64,000 nt of DNA from Dyella caseinilytica (GCF_016865235.1 NZ_CP064030.1:3720001-3784000); one strand, 5' to 3'; shown: positions 8,026-17,096, numbered from the stretch's first letter. Notes: a model not told the origin generated them from the letters alone. Made by a program: numbers and translations.

Positions 8026-8649
8026 CTAAAGATTGGGTGTTCGGGTTGTCCCGGATAACCAAGCACCCGCGCTACGCAAACGCTGCATCAACACCCGCAA
8101 TCCCCGCACGATCTTCGGCAACAGCCAACACAACAGCAGCAGAAACAGCGCGAGCAGGATCAGCAGTACCAGCGGGTGCGCAAACATCAGATAGAAGATG
8201 CCCAGTAGCGAGACATCCTCGCCCGCGCTCGCACCCCAATTGCTGAAAGGTTCCGGCGAGGTGTTGATCAATGCCCGCCCACCTGACTTGGCCAGATGCG
8301 TACCAGTCACCACCGCGCCACCGAGCAGCGCCGCGATGATCTGCTGATCCGCACCCGCATTCTTGAACACACCCCACGCCAGCAAGGTGCCGACCGGAAT
8401 ACGAATAAAGGTCTGGATGGAATCCCACACGCTGTCGAAGACTGGGATCTTGTCGGCGAGGAATTCGCCCACCATCAACACGCCCGACACGATCAGTACC
8501 CAGTTGTGGCTGAGCACCGCCAGTCCGGGAGGCAGATCCACATAACCCAGCCTACCCAGCAGGCCGGCGAGAAAAAGCGTGGCGTAAAGGCGGATGCCGC
8601 TGGCCCAGGCCAGGCCACCGGCAAGGGCGAGGTTGGATAACTCGTTCAT
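8026..8649 (-). CDS. DUF4126 integral membrane protein
   Basis: 207-aa inner-membrane protein with five or six hydrophobic segments. The pattern GGLAWASGIRLYATLF, then GVLMVGEFLADKIP and DSVWDSIQTFIRIP, is characteristic of DUF4126, with GGAVVTGTHLAKSGGRA in the second half. The function of the family is not established. It is monocistronic as seen here: convergent with the M17 gene and separated from prc by a strong terminator. Confidence 0.8.
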   Translation of the reverse strand: MNELSNLALAGGLAWASGIRLYATLFLAGLLGRLGYVDLPPGLAVLSHNWVLIVSGVLMVGEFLADKIPVFDSVWDSIQTFIRIPVGTLLAWGVFKNAGADQQIIAALLGGAVVTGTHLAKSGGRALINTSPEPFSNWGASAGEDVSLLGIFYLMFAHPLVLLILLALFLLLLCWLLPKIVRGLRVLMQRLRSAGAWLSGTTRTPNL

Positions 8650-8783
8650 GGGCAGAGTCTCCGTTTTTCCCCTGCATGCAGCCCAGGGTTCTTCGCAAGA
8701 CTGTACAACCCCAGCCCAGCTCTCCCCTACTTTGACCCGAAGGGAGTCTGCTGTGGCCGACTTTCCCTCTATGCCGGGCGCAT

Positions 8784-8814
8784 AAAAAAAGCAGCGCCGA
8801 GGCGCTGCTTTTTT
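8784..8814 (-). terminator. Rho-independent terminator downstream of prc
   Basis: GCAGCGCC-GAG-GGCGCTGC-type stem (8791-8808) flanked by A7 on one side and T6 on the other, so it can work in both directions. It lies 24 nt past the prc stop on the minus strand. Confidence 0.85.
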
Positions 8815-8837
8815 CCATCATCGGATGGTGTGCAAAC

Positions 8838-11201
8838 TCAGTGGCCGCCACTCGAACTCGGTGCCGCCGGCGCTGCAGGTGCATTCTTGGCGGCATCCTG
8901 CGCTGGCGTAGCGGCTGCGCTGGAAGGGCCGGGTGACGCCGGCAGAGGCGAGGACGCGGCGCTCGCCGCTACCGCCATGTTGGCGTTCTCCTTACCACCG
9001 TAGGGCAACACTTGCGCCGCCAGCTTCGGATTCGCGTTGATCAGGCCAATCGCGTCGAACAGGATGTGCGCGGTTTCCTGCAGCTGCGGATCGGGTGCCT
9101 TCTTGGCGTCTTCCTGTTCCTTCAGCTCACTCTTCAGGCTGCGCTCGCTCGGGTTCAGACCGTCGTCGAGCTGGCTGTCTTCATCGGCCTCTGCGGAATC
9201 GCTGCCGTCGATGGCCTTGTGACGTGCGCGGAATTCCGCCTGGATCGCATCCAGTTGCTTGCGCTCCGTCTGCCGCTGGTCGTAGTTGAGCGAGATGGTG
9301 GTGCGATCGGAAAGTTTCTTGTACTGCGCGATTTCATCCAGCATCAACTGCCACGCCGGTGACTTGGCGTCGCGTTCGTCATGCAACTGTTGAAGCTGCG
9401 GCAGATAAGCCTTCATGTCGGCCACCGGCTTGTAGTCAGCAGGCGGGATCTGCGTCCACGGCAACGCGTTGTCGTAGGTCGATTCGCCGAATTCCTTCTC
9501 GTCACCGTTGTTCGGATACAGGATGTCCGGGGTCACGCCCCTCAACTGCGTGGAACCGCCGTTGATGCGGAAGAATTCCTGCACGGTCATCTTCAGCTGG
9601 CCGAACGAATTGCCGGAGGGATCGGAAGACAGCTTGTTGAGATCGATCAGCGTCTGCACCGTGCCCTTGCCGAAGGTGGGGTTGCCGATAACCAGGCCGC
9701 GGCCGTAGTCCTGGATCGCCGCGGAGAAGATCTCCGACGCCGAGGCCGTACCACGGTTGACCAGCACTGCCAGCGGACCGCTCCAGGTCATCGCTGACGG
9801 ATCGTCCTTACCCAGGGGCTGCACTTGGCCGCGCGCGTCGCGCACCTGCACGTCCGGCCCCTGGTCGATGAACAGGCCGGTGAGCTCATTGGCTTCGTAC
9901 AGCGAGCCGCCACCATTGTTGCGCAGATCGATCACCACACCCTGCACACCGTCGGCTTTCAGTTCGCCCAGCAACTTGGCCACGTCACGAGTGGCGCTCT
10001 TGAAGTTCTTGTCGCCTTCGCTGCGTGCACCGAAATCGGAATAGAACATCGGCAGCTCGATCACGCCGATCTTGCGGGTGACACCGCCATCGGTGATCTC
10101 GACGACTTTCTTCTTGGCGGCCTGTTCTTCGATGGTCACCTTCTGGCGCACCAGCGTGATCATCTCATGCTTGCCATCCTGCCCCTGGTCAGCGGGCACG
10201 ATTTCAAGGCGCACCGTGGTGTCCTTCTTGCCGCGGATCAGGTTGACCACGTCGTCCAGGCGCCAGCCCACCACATCGGTGATGGCGCCGGTTGCGCCCT
10301 GACCGACGCCCAATACCAGATCACCGACATGAATCTTGCCGGACTTCACCGCCGGACCGCCAGGCACGAGTTCACGGATCTGGGTGTAGTCGTCGCGTGC
10401 CTGCAGCACGGCGCCGATGCCCTCCAGCGAGAGCTTCATCGTGATATCGAAGTTCTCGGCCTGGCGCGGGCCCATGTAATCGGTGTGCGGATCGGTGGAG
10501 TTGGCGTACGCGGTCATGAAGGTCTGGAAGGCGTCTTCGCCATCCAGCTGCTTCACGCGGTCAATGTAGTTGCTGTAGCGCTTGTCGAGCGTCTTGCGGA
10601 TTTCGTCATCGGTCTTGCCGGCGAGCTTCAGACGCAACCAGTCGTTCATGGTGCGCTTGCGCCACAAGTCGTCCAACTCGGCCTTGTCCTTCGGCCAGTC
10701 GGCGTTCTTGCGGTCGATGTTGTAAGTGTCGTTGGTGGTGAAGTCAAAACCCTGCTTCAACAGGTTGCGCGCGTAGGTCATGCGGTCGATCGCGCGCATG
10801 ACGTACTGGTTGAAGATGTTGAACGGGCCGGACAGATCCCTGTTCCAGATCTCGTTACCGAACTGCGTCTTGTATTGGGCGAACTTCGCCATGTCCTCCT
10901 GCGTGAAGAACACCTTTTCGCCATCCAGCAACTTGAAATACAAGCTGTAGATCTTCTGCGACATCGCGTCGTCGAGCGGCTGCGCGTCGTAGTGGTAGCG
11001 GGTGAGCAAGTGCGCCGACATCAGCGCCGCGTTGGTTTCGGTGTCAGTCGGCTTAAGCGGCAGCTCCGACACCTTGCGCGACGTGGAAGCGCCCATGTCG
11101 GCGGCCGACTGGGCCAATGCCGCGCCGGAGGCGGTAACGCTGAATGCGATCAGCAGTGCAAGCAGGGGACGAAAACGAAAGGTCATAGAGCCTGACTTCA
11201 T
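8838..11201 (-). CDS. prc: Carboxy-terminal processing (tail-specific) protease, S41A
   Basis: About 787-aa periplasmic protease that degrades C-terminally tagged or misfolded proteins and controls peptidoglycan hydrolases. It has a signal peptide (to about residue 30), a long helical N-terminal part, a PDZ domain (about 245-335), and the S41 catalytic domain with Ser487 (TASASEIF) and Lys512 (FGKGT). Their 25-residue separation equals that of the E. coli Prc dyad. The C-terminal tail is Ala/Pro-rich. Starts at 11201 (GAGG about 10 nt upstream) and 11186 are both plausible; the GTG at 11219 is less so. The first codons lie inside one arm of the inverted repeat at 11188-11453. Confidence 0.92.
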   Translation of the reverse strand: MKSGSMTFRFRPLLALLIAFSVTASGAALAQSAADMGASTSRKVSELPLKPTDTETNAALMSAHLLTRYHYDAQPLDDAMSQKIYSLYFKLLDGEKVFFTQEDMAKFAQYKTQFGNEIWNRDLSGPFNIFNQYVMRAIDRMTYARNLLKQGFDFTTNDTYNIDRKNADWPKDKAELDDLWRKRTMNDWLRLKLAGKTDDEIRKTLDKRYSNYIDRVKQLDGEDAFQTFMTAYANSTDPHTDYMGPRQAENFDITMKLSLEGIGAVLQARDDYTQIRELVPGGPAVKSGKIHVGDLVLGVGQGATGAITDVVGWRLDDVVNLIRGKKDTTVRLEIVPADQGQDGKHEMITLVRQKVTIEEQAAKKKVVEITDGGVTRKIGVIELPMFYSDFGARSEGDKNFKSATRDVAKLLGELKADGVQGVVIDLRNNGGGSLYEANELTGLFIDQGPDVQVRDARGQVQPLGKDDPSAMTWSGPLAVLVNRGTASASEIFSAAIQDYGRGLVIGNPTFGKGTVQTLIDLNKLSSDPSGNSFGQLKMTVQEFFRINGGSTQLRGVTPDILYPNNGDEKEFGESTYDNALPWTQIPPADYKPVADMKAYLPQLQQLHDERDAKSPAWQLMLDEIAQYKKLSDRTTISLNYDQRQTERKQLDAIQAEFRARHKAIDGSDSAEADEDSQLDDGLNPSERSLKSELKEQEDAKKAPDPQLQETAHILFDAIGLINANPKLAAQVLPYGGKENANMAVAASAASSPLPASPGPSSAAATPAQDAAKNAPAAPAAPSSSGGH

Positions 11202-11453
11202 ATTCCAAGTACCTCGCACCGAGAGCTGTTTGCCCGCAGGGCAAGGAAGAATGAGGGAGTGTATGTCGATACACGACTGAATGATGATGCGGCCATGAGG
11301 GCAAACAGACCCGGCCCTTCGGGTTGCGCCTGAGTACCCGCCATGCGGCAGCGCGCGGCTGGACCTGACAGCCAGTCAGGCGCTGCGCCACGCACTGCCA
11401 CCTGACGGGTACTCAGGCGCAATGCGAGGTACTTGGAATATGAAGTCAGGCTC
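11188..11453. repeat. Dispersed structured repeat, copy A
   Basis: A 266-bp element between lipA and prc. Outer arms of 31 nt (11188-11218 and 11423-11453) are perfect inverse copies and include the start of prc. Inside, 17-nt arms (11324-11340 and 11406-11422) are again perfect inverse copies. The core (11219-11422) aligns over its whole length with copy B on the opposite strand; for the best part (11225-11334 against 34158-34267) I count 93 of 110 identical bases by eye. Smaller conserved hairpins include GTGTAT-CGAC-ATACAC. No transposase is present. Function unknown. Confidence 0.75.
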
Positions 11454-11461
11454 ATTTCTCT

Positions 11462-12472
11462 TCAGGCTTGCTCGGTGACGCCAGCTGCATGGGCCTGCAG
11501 GTCGGCATGGTAGGAGGAGCGCACAAGCGGACCGGAGGCGACGTGATGGAAACCCATCGCCTCACCGGCCACACGCAGCGCTTCGAATTCGTCAGGCGTC
11601 CAGTAACGCACCACCGGATGATGATGCGGCGTGGGTTGCAGGTACTGGCCGATGGTGATCATGTCGACGTCATGCGCGCGCAGGTCGCGCATGGTCTCGA
11701 TCACCTGCTCGTAGGTTTCACCCAGGCCAAGCATGATGCCCGACTTGGTGGGCACGTCCGGATGCTGGGCCTTGAAGCGCTTGAGCAGGTCCAGCGACCA
11801 CTGGTAATCGGCGCCCGGACGTACTTCACGATACAGATGCGGCACGGTTTCCAGGTTGTGATTGAACACATCCGGCGGAAAATCCTTCAGCACTTCCAGC
11901 GCGCGCTCCATGCGGCCCTTGCCGCGGAAATCCGGTGTGAGGATTTCGATGCGGATGTTCGGGGCGGCATGGCGTACTGCGCGAATGCAGGAGGCGAAAT
12001 GTTCGGCACCGCCATCGCGCAGGTCGTCGCGATCCACCGAGGTGATCACCACGTACTTCAGACGCATGTCGCGGATGGTTTCGGCCAGGCGTGCCGGCTC
12101 CAGCGGATCGGGCGGCGCGGGGCGGCCATGCGCCACATCGCAGAACGAGCAGCGGCGTGTGCACACTTCGCCAAGGATCATGAAGGTGGCGGTGCCCTTG
12201 CTGAAGCACTCGTGGATGTTCGGGCACGAGGCTTCCTCGCACACCGTCACCAATGCGTTCTCGCGCAGGCGCGCCTTCAACTGCTGCACGGCGTTGCCTT
12301 GCGGCAGGCGCACGCGGATCCAGCTCGGCTTGCGCAGAGTCGGCACAGCGGCGTCGAAGCCCGCGCGATTGAGCGCGATCTTGTCATTGCCGAGCTGCTT
12401 TTCGACAACCGGCGTACCGCTGACGACGCTGATCGGAATAGTCTTCGTGGATGAAGCGGACGTATCGCTCAT
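11462..12472 (-). CDS. lipA: Lipoyl synthase
   Basis: 336-aa radical-SAM enzyme that inserts two sulfur atoms into protein-bound octanoyl groups to make lipoyl cofactors. The auxiliary-cluster cysteines C78, C83 and C89 (CEEASCPNIHEC) and the radical-SAM cysteines C104, C108 and C111 (CTRRCSFC) are all present. It lies 8 nt downstream of lipB on the same strand, so the two steps of lipoate assembly are co-transcribed. The substrate GcvH is also encoded in this window. Confidence 0.97.
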   Translation of the reverse strand: MSDTSASSTKTIPISVVSGTPVVEKQLGNDKIALNRAGFDAAVPTLRKPSWIRVRLPQGNAVQQLKARLRENALVTVCEEASCPNIHECFSKGTATFMILGEVCTRRCSFCDVAHGRPAPPDPLEPARLAETIRDMRLKYVVITSVDRDDLRDGGAEHFASCIRAVRHAAPNIRIEILTPDFRGKGRMERALEVLKDFPPDVFNHNLETVPHLYREVRPGADYQWSLDLLKRFKAQHPDVPTKSGIMLGLGETYEQVIETMRDLRAHDVDMITIGQYLQPTPHHHPVVRYWTPDEFEALRVAGEAMGFHHVASGPLVRSSYHADLQAHAAGVTEQA

Positions 12473-12480
12473 GAAGTAGG

Positions 12481-13149
12481 TCAGACCGCCGCGCGAGCGG
12501 GGAGTTCGGGAATAAGGGGGGCAGCCGGTTCAGCATCGAAGCCGAACTGTCGGCAAAATTCGCCGATCAGCGCCTCTTCGACATCCGCCAGCCGCGACGG
12601 ACCGCCCAAGTCTAGCACCTGCGTGACCGCCAGACCCTTGTAACCGCAAGGATTAATGCGGTGAAAAGGTTCCAGGTTCATGTTCACATTGAAGGCCAGC
12701 CCGTGGAAGCTGCAACCCCGCCGGACCCGCAGCCCCAAGGCGGCGACCTTGGCGTCGGCCACATAGACGCCGGGGGCGCCCTCGCGGCGCACGGCCTCGA
12801 TATTCCAATGCGCCAACGTATCGATAAGGGCCTGCTCGATCTTGTTGACCAGTTCGCGCACCCCCACCCCGGCCCGACGCAGGTCGATCAGCGGGTAAGC
12901 CACGATCTGGCCGGGGCCGTGATAGGTGACCTGACCACCTCGGTCCACCGGCACCACGGGAATCTCGCCCGGGGCCAAGACATGCTCCATCTTGCCGGCC
13001 TGGCCCAGGGTGAAGACGGGATCGTGCTCCAGCACCCAGAGTTCGTCGACGGTCTCAGCCGTGCGGTTGTCGGTGAAGGCGCTCATCGCCTGCCAGACCG
13101 ACTCGTAGGGTTGGCGACCCAGGCGGCGGATTTTCAGCGGGAGGGACAT
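12481..13149 (-). CDS. lipB: Lipoyl(octanoyl) transferase
   Basis: 222-aa transferase moving octanoate from acyl carrier protein onto lipoyl domains, the step before LipA. The catalytic pair Cys168 (INPCGYKGL) and Lys134 (DAKVAALGL) is present, together with the signature RGGQVTYHGPGQ (about 70-81). Length and residue positions match E. coli LipB. The order dacA, DUF493, lipB, lipA is the same as in E. coli. Confidence 0.97.
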   Translation of the reverse strand: MSLPLKIRRLGRQPYESVWQAMSAFTDNRTAETVDELWVLEHDPVFTLGQAGKMEHVLAPGEIPVVPVDRGGQVTYHGPGQIVAYPLIDLRRAGVGVRELVNKIEQALIDTLAHWNIEAVRREGAPGVYVADAKVAALGLRVRRGCSFHGLAFNVNMNLEPFHRINPCGYKGLAVTQVLDLGGPSRLADVEEALIGEFCRQFGFDAEPAAPLIPELPARAAV

Positions 13150-13398
13150 GGATCAGGCCTGCATGGGGATGGGGCCAATCTGTGGCCGGCCAGCAAGGCT
13201 TGCAAGTGACAGTTGTACTAGCGCCATTTTATTCACCCCTCTGCGCAGCGAGGGCGGGCGAGGTGAACTTGTACAAACTTGCCGCATGATGGGGGTTTAC
13301 CGCGAGATTGCCTTGCCCCCTCGCCGACTTGTGCAGGGAGGGAGTCGCATGGCGCGTTAATCCGCTCGTCCCGGAGAAAGAGCATTCCCGCGCCAGGG

Positions 13399-13689
13399 TC
13401 ACAGCGTAAAACGGATATCCGGATCTGCACGCAACGCGCTGTGCGCCAGGTCGTATTGCTCCCGCGTATCGCAGCGGAAGCTGACCGTCACCGAGAGAAA
13501 GTTACCTTCGCGTGAATGCTTGTGCCGCACGGTTTCGTGCAGCACGTGCAGGCCGATGCCTTCCAGAATCTCTGGCACACGGGCTTTCAGATCCGAGCTG
13601 GCATTGCCCATCGCGGTGATTTCAAACTCGCCGGGAAACTGGAAACCCTGACCTTCTTGTTGAGCCTTGATGTCGCCCAGGTCTTTCAT
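13399..13689 (-). CDS. ybeD: DUF493 / YbeD-family protein
   Basis: 96-aa cytoplasmic protein of the DUF493 family, an ACT-like small fold of uncertain, possibly regulatory, role. The start at 13689 has GGAGAG 8 nt upstream; the longer open frame upstream is Arg/Ser-rich and not credible. The conserved FQFPGEFEI start and the SVTVSFRCDTREQ strand fit the family. It sits between dacA and lipB as in E. coli. Confidence 0.88.
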   Translation of the reverse strand: MKDLGDIKAQQEGQGFQFPGEFEITAMGNASSDLKARVPEILEGIGLHVLHETVRHKHSREGNFLSVTVSFRCDTREQYDLAHSALRADPDIRFTL

Positions 13690-13734
13690 CGGCGCTCTCC
13701 TGCTTTCAGATGATCTCGAACACATGATCTCAAC

Positions 13735-13760
13735 GCCCCCTCTCGGCACAGAGAGGGGGC
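13735..13760. repeat. Hairpin between dacA and DUF493
   Basis: GCCCCCTCT (13735-13743) pairs with AGAGGGGGC (13752-13760). T-rich sequence follows only in the plus direction, so for the minus-strand genes it would be an attenuator or processing site rather than a full terminator. Confidence 0.5.
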
Positions 13761-13767
13761 TTGTTGC

Positions 13768-15012
13768 TTACTTCTTGTCGCTGCCGTGGAACCACAGCAG
13801 GATGCTGTCCCACAAGCGCTTGAAGAAGCCGCCTTGCGGCGCATCGTTCATCGCGACCAACGGCACGTCCAGGATCGACTGGCCGTCTTCGGTGACGTGC
13901 AAGGTGCCAACCTGCTGGCCCTTCTTGAACGGCGCGATCAGGGTGGACGGGATATCCATCGTCGCCTTGAGCTTGTCGTAGTCGCCGGTCTTCACGGTCA
14001 CCAGCACATCCTGCTCGACGCCCAGCGGCAGTTGGTCTTCTTCACCCTTCCACAGGCGCGGCGTGGTCAGCGGCTTGCCGGCTTCATACAGCTTGTGCGT
14101 TTCGAAGAAGCGGAATCCGTAGTTGAGCAACGCCATCGCCGAATCCGCGCGCGCCTTTTCGCTGCTGGCGCCCATCACGATCGCGATCATGCGCTGGTCG
14201 CCGCGCTTGGCCGAGGCATCGAGGCAGAAGCCTGCTTCAGCGGTATGGCCGGTCTTCACGCCATCCACGCTGGGATCGCGCCACAACAGTGTGTTGCGGT
14301 TACCCTGCTTGATGCCGTTCCACTCGAATTCCTTGATCGCGGAGATGGCGTAGTCTTCCGGATAGTCGTGGATCAGCGCACGGGTGAGGATCGCGACGTC
14401 ATGCGCGGTGGTGTAGTGGTCGTCGACCGGATAACCCGACGCATTCGCAAAGTGCGTGTTCACCATGCCGAGCTGCTTGGCATAGCCGTTCATGAGATTG
14501 GCGAAGGTGTCTTCGGAACCAGCGGTGTGTTCGGCCAGCGCGATAGCGGAATCGTTACCCGACTGGATGATCATGCCGTAAAGCAGATCTTTCAAAGGTA
14601 CCTGGCTATTGAGCTTGAGGAAGCTGGTGGATCCATCCGTGCCCGCACCACCCGAGCGCCATGCGTGCTCGCTGATGGTGACTTGGTCGGTGAGGTGAAT
14701 TTTGCCCGAGGCGATCTGCGCAGAGATTACGTAATCCGTCATCACCTTGGTGATCGATGCCGGCACCACGCGCACATCCGCATCCTTGGACGCGAGGATC
14801 TGGCCGGTGGCGTAATCCATCAGCACCCAGGTCTTGGCGTCGACATCCGGCGGCGGCGGCACCGGTACCTGCACCGCGACGGGCGCTGGCACGTTGGGTG
14901 TCGGCTTGGGGGGCAGCGGGTTGGGAGTCGGCGTTTGCTGGGCGATGGCACTGGCGCCAAACACCAACGCGGCGGCGGCAAGGACGTACAGGGGGCGGCG
15001 GAACAGATTCAT
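13768..15012 (-). CDS. dacA: D-alanyl-D-alanine carboxypeptidase (PBP5/6 class)
   Basis: 414-aa periplasmic penicillin-binding protein that trims the terminal D-Ala from peptidoglycan pentapeptides. It has a signal peptide (about 1-24), a Pro-rich spacer (27-56) and the three active-site motifs S86-ITK89, S151-GN and K253-TG, followed by the PBP5 C-terminal domain and a C-terminal amphipathic anchor (FFKRLWDSILLWFHG). The start at 15012 was chosen over 15039 because the signal peptide begins there. The Pro-rich insert between signal peptide and enzyme is longer than in E. coli PBP5. Confidence 0.95.
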   Translation of the reverse strand: MNLFRRPLYVLAAAALVFGASAIAQQTPTPNPLPPKPTPNVPAPVAVQVPVPPPPDVDAKTWVLMDYATGQILASKDADVRVVPASITKVMTDYVISAQIASGKIHLTDQVTISEHAWRSGGAGTDGSTSFLKLNSQVPLKDLLYGMIIQSGNDSAIALAEHTAGSEDTFANLMNGYAKQLGMVNTHFANASGYPVDDHYTTAHDVAILTRALIHDYPEDYAISAIKEFEWNGIKQGNRNTLLWRDPSVDGVKTGHTAEAGFCLDASAKRGDQRMIAIVMGASSEKARADSAMALLNYGFRFFETHKLYEAGKPLTTPRLWKGEEDQLPLGVEQDVLVTVKTGDYDKLKATMDIPSTLIAPFKKGQQVGTLHVTEDGQSILDVPLVAMNDAPQGGFFKRLWDSILLWFHGSDKK

Positions 15013-15077
15013 CGTGGGCTTACATCCGTTTTTCTTCAATCATCGGCGCGCCAGGCGCCGCTACAAGGGGGAAACGC

Positions 15078-15995
15078 TCAGTCTACCGCGACCTGCGGGT
15101 GAGGCAGACCCATTTGATCGATCTGGGCCGTTACCCGGTCGGCGGCATCCACGTCAGCCAGCGGCCCAACGCGCACGCGGTGCACGAGCCGGCCGCCAAT
15201 GGTCGCATCCACCACCTGCACCGGAGCGAAATTCGCCACGCGCAGCTGGTCCGCGACTTTCTGGGCATTGGCCGGATCGGCAAAGGCGCCAACCTGTAAA
15301 TAGATGCCGGGCGGCGGCGCGGAGGGCGCTACCACCGGCGGCGGTGGGGCTTCATCCTGCGGCGGCGCGGAAGGATCGATGCCCTGCACTTCCACCAGAC
15401 CAGTGCCCTTGGGCCACACGCCGATCTTCACCGCAGCGGCGTAGGACAGGTCGATCACGCGGTCTTCATGGAACGGGCCGCGATCGTTGATGCGCACGAT
15501 CACGCTCTTGCCGTTTTGCAGATTGGTCACCCGTGCGTAGCTCGGCAGCGGCAGCACCGTGCTGGCAGCGGTGAATTTGTACATGTCGTAGTCCTCAAGA
15601 TTCGAGGTCTTGTAGCCGTGGAACTTGCTGCCGTAGAACGAAGCGATGCCGCGCTCATCGTAGCCACGTGCTGTGGGCAGCACGCTATAAGTGCGGCCGA
15701 GCACCGTGTATGGCGACTTGTTGCCGTACAACGAACGCGGCTCGACTTTCGGCACCGGCTCGGGCAACTGGCTCACATCCGGTGGCGGACCATCCGGAAT
15801 GCTGTCGGCGCCGTCGCGATAACGACTGCTCTGCGAGCGGCTGGTATCGTCATAAACGCCGCCCGACGTATAGGCTCCCGCGCTGCCGCTTCGCGACGAC
15901 GAAGACGTGGACGGCCGCGTGTTGCTATGCCCGCTGCAGCCGGCCAGCACCAGCAACGTCGCGAGCAGCCAGGGCAGGCGCCAGGCCGCCCTCAT
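15078..15995 (-). CDS. rlpA: RlpA-family septal-ring lipoprotein with SPOR domain; catalytic His replaced by Ser
   Basis: 305-aa lipoprotein: lipobox LVLAGC (Cys20), Ser/Pro-rich linker, double-psi beta-barrel RlpA domain (about 114-195; IASFYGSKFHG to NDRGPF and RVIDLSYAAA) and C-terminal SPOR domain (about 230-303) for binding denuded septal glycan. In P. aeruginosa RlpA, Glu120 and His131 of the E-x10-H pattern are needed for lytic transglycosylase activity. Here Glu134 is kept, but the His position is Ser145 (FTAASTVLP). It may therefore be a structural or glycan-binding protein. Its ATG overlaps the mltB stop (ATGA). Confidence 0.9.
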   Translation of the reverse strand: MRAAWRLPWLLATLLVLAGCSGHSNTRPSTSSSSRSGSAGAYTSGGVYDDTSRSQSSRYRDGADSIPDGPPPDVSQLPEPVPKVEPRSLYGNKSPYTVLGRTYSVLPTARGYDERGIASFYGSKFHGYKTSNLEDYDMYKFTAASTVLPLPSYARVTNLQNGKSVIVRINDRGPFHEDRVIDLSYAAAVKIGVWPKGTGLVEVQGIDPSAPPQDEAPPPPVVAPSAPPPGIYLQVGAFADPANAQKVADQLRVANFAPVQVVDATIGGRLVHRVRVGPLADVDAADRVTAQIDQMGLPHPQVAVD

Positions 15996-17029
15996 TGCGT
16001 GGCAGGCTCCGTTGCGTTGACGCCTTCGGCAATCGCCTGCGCCAGCTGATTCACGGCCATCGCGTACATCGGGCTGCGGTTGTAGCGCGTGATCACATAG
16101 AAATTCTGGAAGGTGAACCAGTATTCCGGACCGTTGAGTCCCTGAAATTTCTGCACCGAGCTGTTGGCGCCGGGATCGAGATGCTGGATGGGCGCGTAGC
16201 CCCAGGCTTCCAGTTGTTCGATGGTCCACTGCGGTGTGGAGTCTTTCACTTCCAATACTTTCGCAGCACCGTCAGGCTGCGCACGTGCCGCTACCGCACC
16301 GCCGGTAACCCAGCCGTGCTTGGCGAAATAGTTGGCGACGCTGGCGAGGATATCGGGCAGCGAATTCTGCAGGTCGATGTGGCCGTCGCCGTCTTCGTCC
16401 ACGGCAAAGTCGCGAATGCTGCTCGGCATGAACTGGCCCCAGCCCTGTGCACCGGCATACGAGCCGGTTAAGGTGTCGACGGGGCCGGCGAGATGGTTGT
16501 CCGGCAACTCCAGCAGGGTCTTCAGTTCATTGCGGAAGAACGTGGCGCGCGGCGGGTAGTACAGACCCAGCGTCACCAGCGCATCGAGCACTTTGTACTT
16601 ACCGGTGTTGCGTCCATAGAAGGTTTCCACGCCGAGGATCGCGACGATGTATTCCGGCGCCACGCCATACTGCGCACCGATCTTTTCCAGCAAGTCGCGG
16701 TGTTGGCGATAGAAATCGATGCCGGCATCGATGCGGTCCGGCGTCAGGAAGATTTCCCGGTATTCACTCCAGGGCTTCGCTTCCGCTGGGCGGCTGATCG
16801 CATTAAGGATGCTCTGCTGCTTTTTCGCGCCATCAAGCAAGGCGTTGAGCTGTGCCGGATCCTTGCCGGTGTCCTTCACCACTTCTTGCACGAGTTGGTT
16901 TTGGCCAGGGTGATCGGCCCATGCTGGCGCCGCGACAATCATTGGCAAAGTAAGCAGCATCCACCAGGGACGAAAACGGCGTGGCCGCGTGGCCCGTTGA
17001 GATTCGAATGTCGCTGTCGTGATCGGCAT
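15992..17029 (-). CDS. mltB: Membrane-bound lytic murein transglycosylase B
   Basis: 345-aa GH103 enzyme cleaving the MurNAc-GlcNAc bond of peptidoglycan. The signal sequence ends near APAWA (about residue 38). The catalytic acid is Glu135 in ILGVETFYGR, and the EF-hand-like DEDGDGHID and the GWGQFMPSS motif are typical. There is no lipobox, so it is predicted soluble in the periplasm, unlike E. coli MltB. The start at 17029 was preferred to 17050. It overlaps rlpA by four bases and both act on the same glycan strands. Confidence 0.93.
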   Translation of the reverse strand: MPITTATFESQRATRPRRFRPWWMLLTLPMIVAAPAWADHPGQNQLVQEVVKDTGKDPAQLNALLDGAKKQQSILNAISRPAEAKPWSEYREIFLTPDRIDAGIDFYRQHRDLLEKIGAQYGVAPEYIVAILGVETFYGRNTGKYKVLDALVTLGLYYPPRATFFRNELKTLLELPDNHLAGPVDTLTGSYAGAQGWGQFMPSSIRDFAVDEDGDGHIDLQNSLPDILASVANYFAKHGWVTGGAVAARAQPDGAAKVLEVKDSTPQWTIEQLEAWGYAPIQHLDPGANSSVQKFQGLNGPEYWFTFQNFYVITRYNRSPMYAMAVNQLAQAIAEGVNATEPATQ

Positions 17030-17096
17030 TGCGCAGAGCGTAGCATGCAACGCGGCGCAATCTCTGGCATGTCGCTGGCTTCGTGCGGACGGCCGT

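Noticed and set aside
9825..11195. A 456-codon plus-strand frame opposite prc
   Set aside because: Antisense shadow of the S41 protease; composition (His/Gln/Val-rich) and lack of motifs argue against coding.
11188..11453. Idea that the structured repeats are retron msr-msd units
   Set aside because: Inverted arms around a structured core are retron-like, but no reverse transcriptase is near either copy and no typical msr stem-loop or priming guanosine could be placed.
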